From Corynebacterium urogenitale (GTDB lineage Bacteria > Actinomycetota > Actinomycetes > Mycobacteriales > Mycobacteriaceae): a stretch of DNA of 64,000 bases. Where the stretch lies: assembly GCF_009026825.1 (NCBI RefSeq), contig NZ_CP045032.1, positions 2,170,001 through 2,234,000 on the forward strand, in the 5' to 3' direction. Under the pieces are notes generated by a model. That model made no database searches. It had not been told where the DNA came from and was given only the letters and a program-made list of their open reading frames with translations. Shown here piece by piece: positions 1-7,904 of this stretch (positions are counted from its first letter, which is position 1; every line of letters begins with the position of its first letter). A program made the translations under genes and the position numbers.

Positions 1-1
1 G

Positions 2-985
2 GAGAAGCCTTTGAGTGACGCAGAGGTCGCGGCATGGGGCGGCGAGCGGGTGCTGGAGTTCCTTATTCGCCAGGGAGCGCTGAAGCGCAGGCCGAAGGGG
101 ATTTTCGCTGATCTGAGTGTGGCAGAGCAGGTTCATGGCCGGGTGTCGATCCGTGGCGGGGCCGCGCGACAGGTGGCGATCGTGGATCGCGATGATGGCC
201 GGCTTTTGGGCACGGTGGATGCTGGTCGTGCCGTGGGCGATGTGCATACTGGAGCGGTGTATATCCACCAGTCGGAGACGTACTTGGTCGATGAGCTGGA
301 CTTGGAGGAATCCGTGGCGTGGGTGCACGCCGAGATGCCGAATTACACCACGTCTGTGCGCCGGGATACGGACATTGAGCTGCGGCGAACGCGATCGTCG
401 GTGAAGGTGGCCGATGGTGTGTGGTTGGCGAACGTGGACGTTGAGGTTTCGCATGCGGTGAATTCCTATGTCAAGCGGCTGCCGGGCGGGGAGATACTGG
501 AGACGGTGCCTTTGGAAGCCCCGCCTGAGCGTCTACGGACGCGTGCGGTGGCGTACACCGTGGAGCCGGATGTGCTGCTGGATTTGGGTTTGCCGGAGCC
601 AACGTGGCCCGGCGCGCTGCATGCCGCAGAGCACGCGGCGATCGGCATGCTGCCGCTGCTGGCAACATGTGACCGCTGGGACATCGGTGGTGTATCCACG
701 GTTCAGCACCCGGATACTGGCTTGCCCACGGTCTTCGTCTATGACGGCTACACGGGTGGCGCGGGCTTCGCCGAGCAGGGTTTTCTAAAGTTTGGCGAGT
801 GGATGCGTGCGACGGCGGACGCGGTGGAGGCGTGCGAGTGTGAGACTGGGTGCCCGTCGTGCATTCAGTCGCCGAAATGTGGCAATGGCAACGACCCCCT
901 GTTTAAAGCGGGAGCGGTGCTGATTCTGCGTATGTTGGCACATGCCAGCGCGGGCGAGAACCTCATTCCACAGGCCCCGCGGTAG
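2..985 (+). CDS. DEAD/DEAH-box helicase with DUF1998 (MZB) domain, 3' part
   Basis: This is the C-terminal part of a large superfamily 2 helicase; the reading frame is open to the left edge of the window, so the ATPase core and true start lie outside. The visible part ends in a cysteine cluster (CECETGCPSC, then a fourth Cys in SPKCGNGN), the metal-binding signature of the DUF1998/MZB domain found at the C-terminus of Lhr-like helicases. In Mycobacterium the equivalent gene (Rv3649) also sits beside the Tad locus, and the name 'helicase/secretion neighbourhood' is used for the small genes next to it. Its 3' end overlaps the convergent TadE-like gene by about 23 bp. Its exact DNA or RNA substrate cannot be inferred from this part. 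Confidence 0.85.
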   Translation, partial: EKPLSDAEVAAWGGERVLEFLIRQGALKRRPKGIFADLSVAEQVHGRVSIRGGAARQVAIVDRDDGRLLGTVDAGRAVGDVHTGAVYIHQSETYLVDELDLEESVAWVHAEMPNYTTSVRRDTDIELRRTRSSVKVADGVWLANVDVEVSHAVNSYVKRLPGGEILETVPLEAPPERLRTRAVAYTVEPDVLLDLGLPEPTWPGALHAAEHAAIGMLPLLATCDRWDIGGVSTVQHPDTGLPTVFVYDGYTGGAGFAEQGFLKFGEWMRATADAVEACECETGCPSCIQSPKCGNGNDPLFKAGAVLILRMLAHASAGENLIPQAPR

Positions 986-1262
986 CTTCTGCTTTTCTGC
1001 TGATCACAGCCACGGTGACGGTGACATCGTCACCGTCTACGCTGCACTCCTGCAGACTGACGCCGTTCATTTCAGCGACTGCACTGGCTGTGTCACAGGC
1101 ATCGCCATCGCCGGATAGGTGCGCAGTCGCAGCGGATAGTGCAACCATGTCCGCAGCAACAACTGCTCGCTGATCGGCAACTAATAAGCCAGCTCCCATC
1201 GCCACGATCCCCGCTGCCGCGATGACTGCCAGGATGCAAGACACCCCAAAGGTCGTACTCAC
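963..1262 (-). CDS. TadE-like 'helicase/secretion neighbourhood' membrane protein (Rv3654c-like)
   Basis: A 99-residue protein with one N-terminal hydrophobic segment (about residues 5-30), a short loop containing two Cys (DACDTAS and LQECSV) and a polar C-terminus. This matches the small pseudopilin-like proteins that end actinobacterial Tad loci. It is the last gene of the minus-strand Tad cluster, 39 bp after the preceding TadE-like gene. It probably acts at the membrane as a minor pilin or secretion component. The two Cys could form an extracytoplasmic disulfide, which is inference. The stop overlaps the end of the convergent helicase gene. Confidence 0.75.
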   Translation of the reverse strand: MSTTFGVSCILAVIAAAGIVAMGAGLLVADQRAVVAADMVALSAATAHLSGDGDACDTASAVAEMNGVSLQECSVDGDDVTVTVAVISRKAEATAGPVE

Positions 1263-1301
1263 GGTTTTCCCTCCCCTGTGCTCTCCGATTGAGCTGACCG
1301 G

Positions 1302-1607
1302 TTAGCTCTCCGGCTCGACGACAATGGTTGCGGACGCGGTAACGTCGAACAGCGCAGCTGGCTGCCGCACCTCGACGCTCACCGCATCGTGGCCAGCCAC
1401 AGTGATGGGTGCGATGCTGACCTGAGCCTCGGGTTCGCGATCCCCCGCGAGTGCGCGACCGTCACCGCCTAGTGCTTCCACCCGGGCGATATCTCGGGCC
1501 AAGGCTTCCGCCGCGGAGCGTGTTGCCACGGTGCTAAACCCTGCCAGCAACAGCCCCACCGTTGCAGCGAGCGCAGTGAACACCATCGCCCCCTCCACTG
1601 TGTTCAT
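1302..1607 (-). CDS. TadE-like pseudopilin (Rv3655c-like)
   Basis: A 101-residue protein that begins MNTVEGAMVFTALAATVG. A short N-terminus with a Glu at residue 5 is followed by one hydrophobic helix, the typical organisation of TadE/TadF minor pilins, in which the Glu lies next to the prepilin peptidase cleavage site. The remainder is a small, likely extracellular domain. It begins 3 bp after the stop of the DUF4244 gene, so the genes are probably co-translated. No prepilin peptidase (TadV) gene is visible in the window. Confidence 0.75.
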   Translation of the reverse strand: MNTVEGAMVFTALAATVGLLLAGFSTVATRSAAEALARDIARVEALGGDGRALAGDREPEAQVSIAPITVAGHDAVSVEVRQPAALFDVTASATIVVEPES

Positions 1608-1610
1608 GCA

Positions 1611-1919
1611 TTAGTTCCCTTCGTTCAAGGCTCGCTCGAAGATGCCGGAGAGCGCTTGTTCGACTGTGTCCGAAGTCACCACGGTGTACAGCAGTGCCCC
1701 CAAGGCAGCTGCGGCGACGCAGCCTAGCGCGTATTCGATCGTCGACATTCCCCTCTCATCGCGGTAGTGGTCGGAGATTGCTCGGCCGAGCTTCTCCAAG
1801 ACGCTCCGCATAGAAACATGCGTCCGGTGCATCAGCCCATGTGCCCTTTGGCTCAGCGCTGTCACATGGACGAGCGGGCTCACGGTGGACGATGTCTGCG
1901 TATAGGTAGTCATGGTCAT
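1611..1919 (-). CDS. DUF4244 Flp-pilin-like protein (Rv3656c-like)
   Basis: A 102-residue protein whose C-terminal half reads RDERGMSTIEYALG followed by a hydrophobic helix. This is the Flp/DUF4244 pilin arrangement: basic residues, Gly before the cleavage point, Glu at +5 and then a transmembrane helix. It is the best candidate for the major pilin of the Tad system. The ATG at 1919 is supported by an AGGAGGGG ribosome-binding site ending about 7 bases upstream. The roughly 50-residue N-terminal extension before the pilin motif is long for a Flp prepilin leader, so an internal start cannot be excluded. Confidence 0.75.
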   Translation of the reverse strand: MTMTTYTQTSSTVSPLVHVTALSQRAHGLMHRTHVSMRSVLEKLGRAISDHYRDERGMSTIEYALGCVAAAALGALLYTVVTSDTVEQALSGIFERALNEGN

Positions 1920-1974
1920 GTGAATTCCCCTCCTAGGGTGTTGTGTGCGTTGTTGTTACTGGGGTGTTGTGTTG

Positions 1975-3033
1975 TTACATGCCCGCCAGTCCAATGACGA
2001 GCGGTACCAGCCCTATCAGCACGAATGCTGGCAGGAAGCAGAGTGTCAGCGGCGCAGCCATAGCAACCAGAACTTTTTCTGCGCCCTCAGTCGCGCGGTT
2101 ACGCGCCTGTTGGCGAAGCCGTCCCGCTTGGGCACGTACTCCAGCGGCCAAAGTGGTGCCGGACCTTGTCTGCTGAGCCGCTTGGCGGGCGACGGCGCCA
2201 TACATTCGCTGTTTCGCCAAGGTCATCCACGCGCTCTCCCCCGCCCCCAATGCAAGGAGCGCAGTCACGCGACGAACATTCTCTTGTGCTCGGACACTGG
2301 CTATTCCCCACGCGTCTGCAGTGGGTAGTCCGGCGTCCAGTGCTGCTGCAAAAACGTCGAATTGACGTGCCACATCCAGCGGATCCTCACCGTCAGCGGG
2401 GCCGGCCCTGCCGCCCACGCCACCGAGGACGGTCACAGTCAGCGCCTCGGCCCACAGCACGCCACTGCAGGCGAGAACAGTGCCCACCAATAGCAAGGCG
2501 CTACCCAGCGGGCTGCCCACGAGAAACCCTGCAGCCCCTAAGCCCATGGATTCGCCTAAGAGGAGGGCACCAATGGGCATAGACAGCAGGACAATCATCG
2601 TCACCCGCGCGCCCGCCAGCGAACTACTGGTCGTGTTTTGCCTTCCCCGGTGCGCGTCTAGATCTTGCACGTACAGCGAGGCAAGCGTGCCGAGAGCAAT
2701 ACCGTGGCGCTCGGAGACGTGCCATAGGTGAAGGAAATGGTTGATGAATTCGTCCTTCACACGCAGCTGGCCGGGCTTATCCCCTAGGCGCACGCGGCGC
2801 ACCAGCACCTCCAGCCTCCTTTTGAGCACAGCATCCTCGACGTAGTCCACTGAATGCTCCGCCGCCACGACGGGCCGGGCACCGGCTTGCACCTCCCGAG
2901 CAACCGCATCAACAAATTCCCGAACATGTTCTGTGCGCCGAGCTTTTTGGCTCATAGAAAGGATGCGACGCATCACTGACCACGCAGTTCCCGCGATCAT
3001 GAGCACCACGGCGATGAGCACTATGGCGTTCAT
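1975..3033 (-). CDS. Fused TadB-TadC type II secretion F-family membrane protein
   Basis: A 352-residue membrane platform protein for the Tad pilus. It carries two consecutive F-domain-like units. The first (about residues 30-210) has the soluble helical part then two hydrophobic segments (ARVTMIVLLSMPIGALLLG and SALLLVGTVLACSGVLW). The second (about 220-352) repeats that plan with DVFAAALDAGLPTADAWG and ends in hydrophobic segments (LTLCFLPAFVLIGLVPLVIG). In M. tuberculosis these are two genes (Rv3658c and Rv3657c), so this appears to be a fusion. The ATG at 3033 shares an ATGA overlap with the tadA stop, which is why I prefer it to the GTG at 3063. Confidence 0.8.
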   Translation of the reverse strand: MNAIVLIAVVLMIAGTAWSVMRRILSMSQKARRTEHVREFVDAVAREVQAGARPVVAAEHSVDYVEDAVLKRRLEVLVRRVRLGDKPGQLRVKDEFINHFLHLWHVSERHGIALGTLASLYVQDLDAHRGRQNTTSSSLAGARVTMIVLLSMPIGALLLGESMGLGAAGFLVGSPLGSALLLVGTVLACSGVLWAEALTVTVLGGVGGRAGPADGEDPLDVARQFDVFAAALDAGLPTADAWGIASVRAQENVRRVTALLALGAGESAWMTLAKQRMYGAVARQAAQQTRSGTTLAAGVRAQAGRLRQQARNRATEGAEKVLVAMAAPLTLCFLPAFVLIGLVPLVIGLAGM

Positions 3034-4322
3034 GCGGGCACCTTCGCCATCGTGGGGAGACACGCGACGTCCCGAACGAATTCCTCCCAGCCTGCGCAGG
3101 GTTCACCGTCCCACACAGTCCTCACGTGCAACGCCCCATCTTCCAGGCTGAAGGTGCTGATCTGCGCGAGCCGGCGTCCCACCGCGGTGCGCTCGAGATG
3201 CAGCACGACCTCCACACCATCGGTAACTTGCTGCGCCACTGCCGCAGGGCTCATCCCAGCCATTGCTCCCAAGGCCATCAACCGGCCCGGTACGGCCTCG
3301 GTGCTATTGGCGTGAATCGTCCCCGCACTTCCCGCGTGCCCGGTGTTGAGGGCTACCAGTAAGTCCGCAATCTCCGCCCCTCGGACTTCACCGATGACCA
3401 CGCGATCCGGACGCATGCGCAGCGCCTGCTTCATCAGGTCCCTCATCGCAATCTCACCGGAACCATCAGCATTCGCCCGGCGCGTCACCAGCTTGACGTG
3501 GTTAGAGTGCTGAGGAAGCAACTCTGGCGTGTCCTCAACGATGAGCAGGCGCTGTTCCAGTCCACATTGATCAATCAACGCTTTGAGCAGGGTGCTCTTA
3601 CCCGTGCCTGTCCCACCACTAATGAGAATGTTGCGACGTGCAGCGACGAGCCCCTCCAGCACCTGCTCTACTTCCCGCGAGTACATATGCACATCCCGTA
3701 GCCCTGCCAGGCTGAAGGAGTCCCTGTGAAGCACTCGTACGCTGATGCACGCACCACCGTCCACAGGTGGGGATAGTGCTACATGAATGCGTAGCGCATC
3801 ACCCCATACTCCTCGGGGGAGCCTGGTGAGTACACCATCGGCGAATGGTGATGCATCATCGAGTCGCGCCCCACATTGTGTGGCTAACTCGACGGCCATT
3901 GCTCGCAACTGCTCTGGGGTGAATTGATGACAACACACGGCGTGGAGCCCATAGCCCCTGTCCAGGTACACATCGCCATTGGGATTGACCAACAGATCGG
4001 TCACGCCTTCGCAGGTCAGCCAGTCAGTCAGAGCGCCCAGACCACTGAGGGCTCGTTCAATGCGACGGGCCTGACTCACTCTGTCGTAAGCATTTCCTGC
4101 CTCGCTTTCCTCCTCGCCGATAACCTGTTCACCAATAACCTGCTGTTCGAAGGCGGTAAGGGCGTCTACAACATCGTCAATTTCTGGATGGACTATCCCC
4201 TTTTCCGCCATGACATGGCGGACTGCGGACGTGAGGTCTTCCTCCCCGTCACCGGTTTCCCACCACTCATCGTCCTCAGCACGCTTCTTCGTCAATTGCC
4301 CGATTGCGGCCATGAGGTTCAT
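3030..4322 (-). CDS. tadA: TadA/CpaF-type secretion ATPase (Rv3659c-like)
   Basis: A 430-residue VirB11/TadA-family ATPase that powers assembly of Tad pili at the cytoplasmic face of the membrane. Walker A is GGTGTGKSTLL at about residues 236-246, and further TadA landmarks follow: the acidic ILVEDTPEL-like segment, RPDRVVIGEVRG (Walker B/Asp box region) and NTGHAGSAGTIHANS (His box). The N-terminal region (about 1-100) is a poorly conserved acidic helical domain. It overlaps ssd by 4 bp upstream and the tadBC start by 4 bp downstream (ATGA), so the block is a translationally coupled operon. Confidence 0.92.
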   Translation of the reverse strand: MNLMAAIGQLTKKRAEDDEWWETGDGEEDLTSAVRHVMAEKGIVHPEIDDVVDALTAFEQQVIGEQVIGEEESEAGNAYDRVSQARRIERALSGLGALTDWLTCEGVTDLLVNPNGDVYLDRGYGLHAVCCHQFTPEQLRAMAVELATQCGARLDDASPFADGVLTRLPRGVWGDALRIHVALSPPVDGGACISVRVLHRDSFSLAGLRDVHMYSREVEQVLEGLVAARRNILISGGTGTGKSTLLKALIDQCGLEQRLLIVEDTPELLPQHSNHVKLVTRRANADGSGEIAMRDLMKQALRMRPDRVVIGEVRGAEIADLLVALNTGHAGSAGTIHANSTEAVPGRLMALGAMAGMSPAAVAQQVTDGVEVVLHLERTAVGRRLAQISTFSLEDGALHVRTVWDGEPCAGWEEFVRDVACLPTMAKVPA

Positions 4323-5446
4323 GCCGCCTCCCCTAACTCAAGCGTTTCCGCCGCTCGAGAGGCGACGATGCTCGCGCCCACAGCATGACTAGCCTTATGC
4401 AGAGCAGTAGAACGTAGGTTCAGTGCGCCCCGGTCAAGATCAAAGGCAAGATCGTCATCAAAGGCCCATTCCGCCTCTGGCTTGGTATCGAGCAGCACCA
4501 TGGCCATGGCTCCGGTGGTCGCAGAGTAAGGTACTCGCCGCACCACATGCATCGGATCCCCCAGCCCCGCATCCTCCACTGCGAATCCCATGTCTTTGGC
4601 GCCTGCCAGGCCCGCCACTGTCAGGCTGCTCACGACCACCACGGCATCCGGAATCACCGCTCCCCACTGTTTCTCCCACACTTCACTGCCCGGCGTCGTA
4701 CGACCACAATCGACCACAATGACAGCCCGCTGGATGATATTCATCAGCCGATGCAGTGGCAGCTCGTGTTCTTCGCTCCGCTGACAGGTGACAAACCCGC
4801 CTCCCATCCTGCCGAGAACTTGCACCCCGTCAATTTCCTGGCAGTTCTGCAGCAGTTCCTTTTCCGTGACAGACGCACGCACATCATCGGCCATCCACCC
4901 CGGCTGGTTCTCTATCCCCAGTACCGTAGCCAAACCCTGCGAGTGTGGATCGCGATCAATGAGCAGCGCATCGCGCGCGAGGATATCCTTGAGAGCCGCC
5001 GCCAACCCAGCGGCAAACAGTGATGTTCCCGCCCCACCGTGCGCCCCAATAACGGCAATTCTGAGCGGATCCTCCCGTCCAATCATCTCCGCGAGATCCA
5101 CGCTTCCGCCCTCAGCGAGATTCGGTTCCATGAGGTCCACCCGGTGGACGCGTACCCCTGGCACAGAGCACAGAGGTGTTGAACGATCGACGAGGAGGAT
5201 CAGCCCACCGCGTCCTGGGTGCCCATCGCCCAGTACCGAACGTATTCGCTCCTGTTGGGCGCTTGCCTCCGGCCCCGAGTCCTCCGAGAGGATCACCGTT
5301 TGTCTCCCTGTCACGGAGGCGACGAGTTTCGCCTCCTCCAGCCACACGGGATCCTCAATATCGATCACGATCGGCCGCAATCCTAGATCTTCGATGGCCT
5401 TAGTGGCCTTGGCTTTGAAAGTTTTCCGTCCCCACTTTGTTCCCAT
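4319..5446 (-). CDS. ssd: TadZ/CpaE-like septum-site-determining protein (Rv3660c-like)
   Basis: A 375-residue MinD/ParA-superfamily protein with an N-terminal receiver-like domain (about 1-120) and a deviant P-loop region at AVIGAHGGAGTSLFAAGLA (about 130-150). The loop has GGAGTS in place of the usual KGGxGKT, as in CpaE/TadZ and the mycobacterial Ssd protein. Members of this group position the secretion machinery or affect septum placement. It is the first gene of the minus-strand Tad operon and is divergent from the HAD hydrolase gene. The shared upstream region holds two DnaA-box-like sequences. The call rests on fold and synteny. Confidence 0.82.
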   Translation of the reverse strand: MGTKWGRKTFKAKATKAIEDLGLRPIVIDIEDPVWLEEAKLVASVTGRQTVILSEDSGPEASAQQERIRSVLGDGHPGRGGLILLVDRSTPLCSVPGVRVHRVDLMEPNLAEGGSVDLAEMIGREDPLRIAVIGAHGGAGTSLFAAGLAAALKDILARDALLIDRDPHSQGLATVLGIENQPGWMADDVRASVTEKELLQNCQEIDGVQVLGRMGGGFVTCQRSEEHELPLHRLMNIIQRAVIVVDCGRTTPGSEVWEKQWGAVIPDAVVVVSSLTVAGLAGAKDMGFAVEDAGLGDPMHVVRRVPYSATTGAMAMVLLDTKPEAEWAFDDDLAFDLDRGALNLRSTALHKASHAVGASIVASRAAETLELGEAA

Positions 5447-5497
5447 GGCATCACTGTGGCAGGGACGCTCTGTCGGTGGCCAGCAACAATTTTCAGA

Positions 5498-5554
5498 TGT
5501 GGATAACTCCCGCTCCGCTGACGAAAATAGGCCTAGAGACCTGTGGATAACTCC
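5498..5554. repeat. Two 13-bp direct repeats, each with a perfect DnaA-box sequence
   Basis: The sequence TGTGGATAACTCC occurs twice, at 5498-5510 and 5542-5554, with start points 44 bp apart. The first nine bases are the exact complement of the consensus DnaA box TTATCCACA. Both copies lie on the same strand in the divergent region between ssd and the HAD hydrolase gene. They could be regulatory DnaA sites or titration sites; no origin-like AT-rich region is seen beside them. Confidence 0.6.
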
Positions 5555-5588
5555 AATCGACCCGAAGCACTAGTGGCAAATGTGACGC

Positions 5589-6410
5589 ATGGTGCCTATG
5601 ATGACTGGTGTGACTCGAAACCAGGGCCACGGGGCGAAGCTGGCGATCTTCGACCTCGACAAGACCATCATCAACACCAGCGCCTCTATGGCGTATGGTC
5701 GCCCCCTCGCCGAGCGCGGCCTCATCGGCACTCCCGAAGTGCTGCGCATGATGGTTCACCTGGGCAATTACATGCTCACCACCCACACCGAGGAAAACAT
5801 GCAAGCCACAAAGCATGCCCTCCTCGGCATGGTTCGCGATCGTGAAGAAGAGGCCCTCCGCAGCGTCGCCCAAGACGCCCTCCAGGAGGTCATCACCCCC
5901 TACATCTACGCCGAGGCCCGCACACTCCTCGAGGAGCACCGCGAGCAAGGCCACCGCATTGCGATCGTCACCGCCTCCCCTTCCGTGATGGTGGAACCCA
6001 TCGCTAACGAGCTCGGCGTGGACCACCTCATCGCCACCGAACTAGAGGTCAAGGACGGCCTGTTCACCGGCGAGGTACTGCACTTCAATAAGGGCATATC
6101 CAAGGTCGAACACATTCGCGGACTGGTGGAGGCAGAGGGCTACGACCTCGAAAACTCCTTCGCCTACTCCGATTCCTTCACCGACCTGCCAATGCTGCAG
6201 CTCGTCGGCAACCCCACCGCCGTCAATCCGGACCGTCCGCTGCGCAAGTACGCGCTAGAGCACAACTGGCCGATCCTTCGTTTCGAAAACCCTGAGCCCC
6301 TCTTCCAGCAGAGCGCCGTCCTGGCCGGCGCCGGCGCAACCCTCGCCCTCCTCGGAGCCGTGGCCACCGGCCTGGCTTTCTGGTTTAAGTCCCGCGACGA
6401 AGACACTTGA
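5589..6410 (+). CDS. HAD-IB family hydrolase, SerB-like (Rv3661-like)
   Basis: A 273-residue phosphatase of the haloacid dehalogenase superfamily, subfamily IB. Motif I is FDLDKTII (nucleophile Asp and general-acid Asp), motif II is IVTASPS, and motif III is YSDSFTDLPM. A hydrophobic helix near the C-terminus (about residues 240-265, AGAGATLALLGAVATGLAF) suggests membrane anchoring with the catalytic domain in the cytoplasm. The family includes phosphoserine phosphatases and lipid phosphatases, and the substrate cannot be set from sequence. Alternative in-frame starts lie 9 and 18 bp downstream. It is divergent from the Tad operon. Confidence 0.85.
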   Translation: MVPMMTGVTRNQGHGAKLAIFDLDKTIINTSASMAYGRPLAERGLIGTPEVLRMMVHLGNYMLTTHTEENMQATKHALLGMVRDREEEALRSVAQDALQEVITPYIYAEARTLLEEHREQGHRIAIVTASPSVMVEPIANELGVDHLIATELEVKDGLFTGEVLHFNKGISKVEHIRGLVEAEGYDLENSFAYSDSFTDLPMLQLVGNPTAVNPDRPLRKYALEHNWPILRFENPEPLFQQSAVLAGAGATLALLGAVATGLAFWFKSRDEDT

Positions 6411-6471
6411 AGGCGCCGTCGCGCTAGCTAGGGCACCGAAGCTAAGCGCCGACTAGACACCGAGCAACGAG

Positions 6472-7269
6472 CTACTTCGCGTCTGCAATCGACTTCGCTT
6501 CCAGCGACCCCTCCGACAGCCCCTCGGCGTGGAAGATGATCCATTCCGCCACGCCCTCGGCCGTCCCCTCAGCAAACCCGGCCGCCTTAGAGCGGTATTC
6601 TTCACGCCTGCGGTTCCACCACACCTCTGGCACACCCAACCCGCGCGGATCCAGGCCGCCGGAGATCGTCGCCAACCTGGAGCAAGCCCTAGCGGTGACG
6701 CCATTGGCGTCAGCGAAGGGGGACAGGGCGAGCAGCTCACCATGGATGATGGCAGACAGGACTACCGAGTTCACCTTCGTACCACCGCTAATCAGCCGCC
6801 CAAGCAGTTGGAGGCGCCCATCCGCATCCCGCTTCGGCCGGCCGGGGACAAGGAACTCTGCGCTGCCCGCCGCCTTGGCACGGAAGGCCTCATCCGACAT
6901 CTGCGGGCTGGCGACCGCGTTGATGCGTGCGATGACCTGCAATGGGGCACGACGCCAGGTGGTCTGCGTTTCCGTAATTCCATCCGGAGCTAGCATCTCT
7001 GCCGCCCGCAAGGAGCCCGCGAGGATGGGATCCTCCACCTGACCGTCTTCCGGCAACCACGGCGTCCCGCCATCCAACTGGGCTGACGCACGCGCGCCGC
7101 GCAACACGGATTCCGCGCCGGTCACATCCCAGCCACGCAGGTTGGCAGGATGGCGATGCACCCGGGCAATGTAATCGTTTGCTTTATCTACGGCCTCCTC
7201 CACACCGGGCAGGTGAGCGAGGGGTTCGAGGGGGTCAGAAGTGCGTTGCGCGTCAGACATAGTCACCAC
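6472..7269 (-). CDS. Fic-domain-like protein with degenerate active site
   Basis: A 265-residue protein I relate to the Fic family. The region LALSPFADANGVTAR (about residues 183-197) aligns with the Fic core HPFxDGNGRxxR, but the catalytic His is Ser, the second Gly is Ala and the following Arg is Val. Upstream, SAQLDGG resembles the inhibitory (S/T)xxxE(G/N)-type helix of Fic proteins. AMPylation activity is therefore unlikely and a structural or binding role is more plausible. A GTG at 7269 is preferred because AAAGGGTG precedes it, with ATG at 7260 as alternative. Similar mycobacterial proteins at this locus are annotated only as conserved hypothetical, as far as I remember. Confidence 0.6.
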   Translation of the reverse strand: MVTMSDAQRTSDPLEPLAHLPGVEEAVDKANDYIARVHRHPANLRGWDVTGAESVLRGARASAQLDGGTPWLPEDGQVEDPILAGSLRAAEMLAPDGITETQTTWRRAPLQVIARINAVASPQMSDEAFRAKAAGSAEFLVPGRPKRDADGRLQLLGRLISGGTKVNSVVLSAIIHGELLALSPFADANGVTARACSRLATISGGLDPRGLGVPEVWWNRRREEYRSKAAGFAEGTAEGVAEWIIFHAEGLSEGSLEAKSIADAK

Positions 7270-7361
7270 AATAATTCACCCTTTCGCGCGAGATTCCCGC
7301 CGGTCTGGCAAACTAGATGGAGTAAATCTGCGAAGTAACTGATATTTCTGGGAGTAATTCC

Positions 7362-7877
7362 GTGAGCAAGAACACCAGCGAAGGCCTCTACACCGACCGC
7401 GATAGCTTTAACCCGCAGGTCAACGCTATTCCTCTGTCCGACGCAGACTCTCACGCACAGGGTCAGGGCAGCATCGGGGATCTGGTGAAAGACGCCTCTG
7501 CTCAGATTTCCTCCCTCGTGCGCTCCGAGATCGAGCTGGCGAAGACCGAGGTTGCGACCTCCGCGAAGAAGGCTGGTATTGGCGGTGGCCTGTTCGCCGC
7601 CGCAGCTGTGATCTTGGCCTACAGCTCCTTCTTCCTGTTCTTCACCATCGCCGAGGCTTTCGATACCTTCATGCCTCGCTGGCTGGCGTTCCTCGTTGTC
7701 TTCCTCATCATGCTGGCTCTCGTGGCCATCCTTGCCCTGATCGGCCTGAAGCAGGTCAAGGGCGTGAAGAAGCCTGAAAAGACCATCGAGTCCGTTAATG
7801 AGCTGAAGTCCGTGGTGCCTTCCAAGGGCAAGTCCTCCAAGCCTGCAAGCAATTCCCAGGGTGGCATGTTCTCCTAA
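7362..7877 (+). CDS. Phage holin-X-like membrane protein (Rv3669-like)
   Basis: A 171-residue protein with a soluble N-terminus, an amphipathic helix (IGDLVKDASAQISSLVRSEIELAKTEV, broken here as about residues 35-60), two transmembrane helices (about 70-95 and 103-128) and a basic Ser/Lys-rich tail. This is the 'actinobacterial holin-X, superfamily III' layout, which despite its name is a chromosomal housekeeping membrane protein and not a sign of a phage. The GTG start is preceded by GGGAG seven bases upstream. It is followed 27 bp later by the alpha/beta hydrolase, the same order as in mycobacteria. Confidence 0.78.
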   Translation: MSKNTSEGLYTDRDSFNPQVNAIPLSDADSHAQGQGSIGDLVKDASAQISSLVRSEIELAKTEVATSAKKAGIGGGLFAAAAVILAYSSFFLFFTIAEAFDTFMPRWLAFLVVFLIMLALVAILALIGLKQVKGVKKPEKTIESVNELKSVVPSKGKSSKPASNSQGGMFS

Positions 7878-7904
7878 GAGCACACGTCAAAGCACACTTC
7901 CACA

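Noticed and set aside
7362..7877. Prophage remnant suggested by a holin-like protein
   Set aside because: The holin-X family is chromosomal in actinobacteria and its neighbours follow the housekeeping order. No other phage genes were seen.
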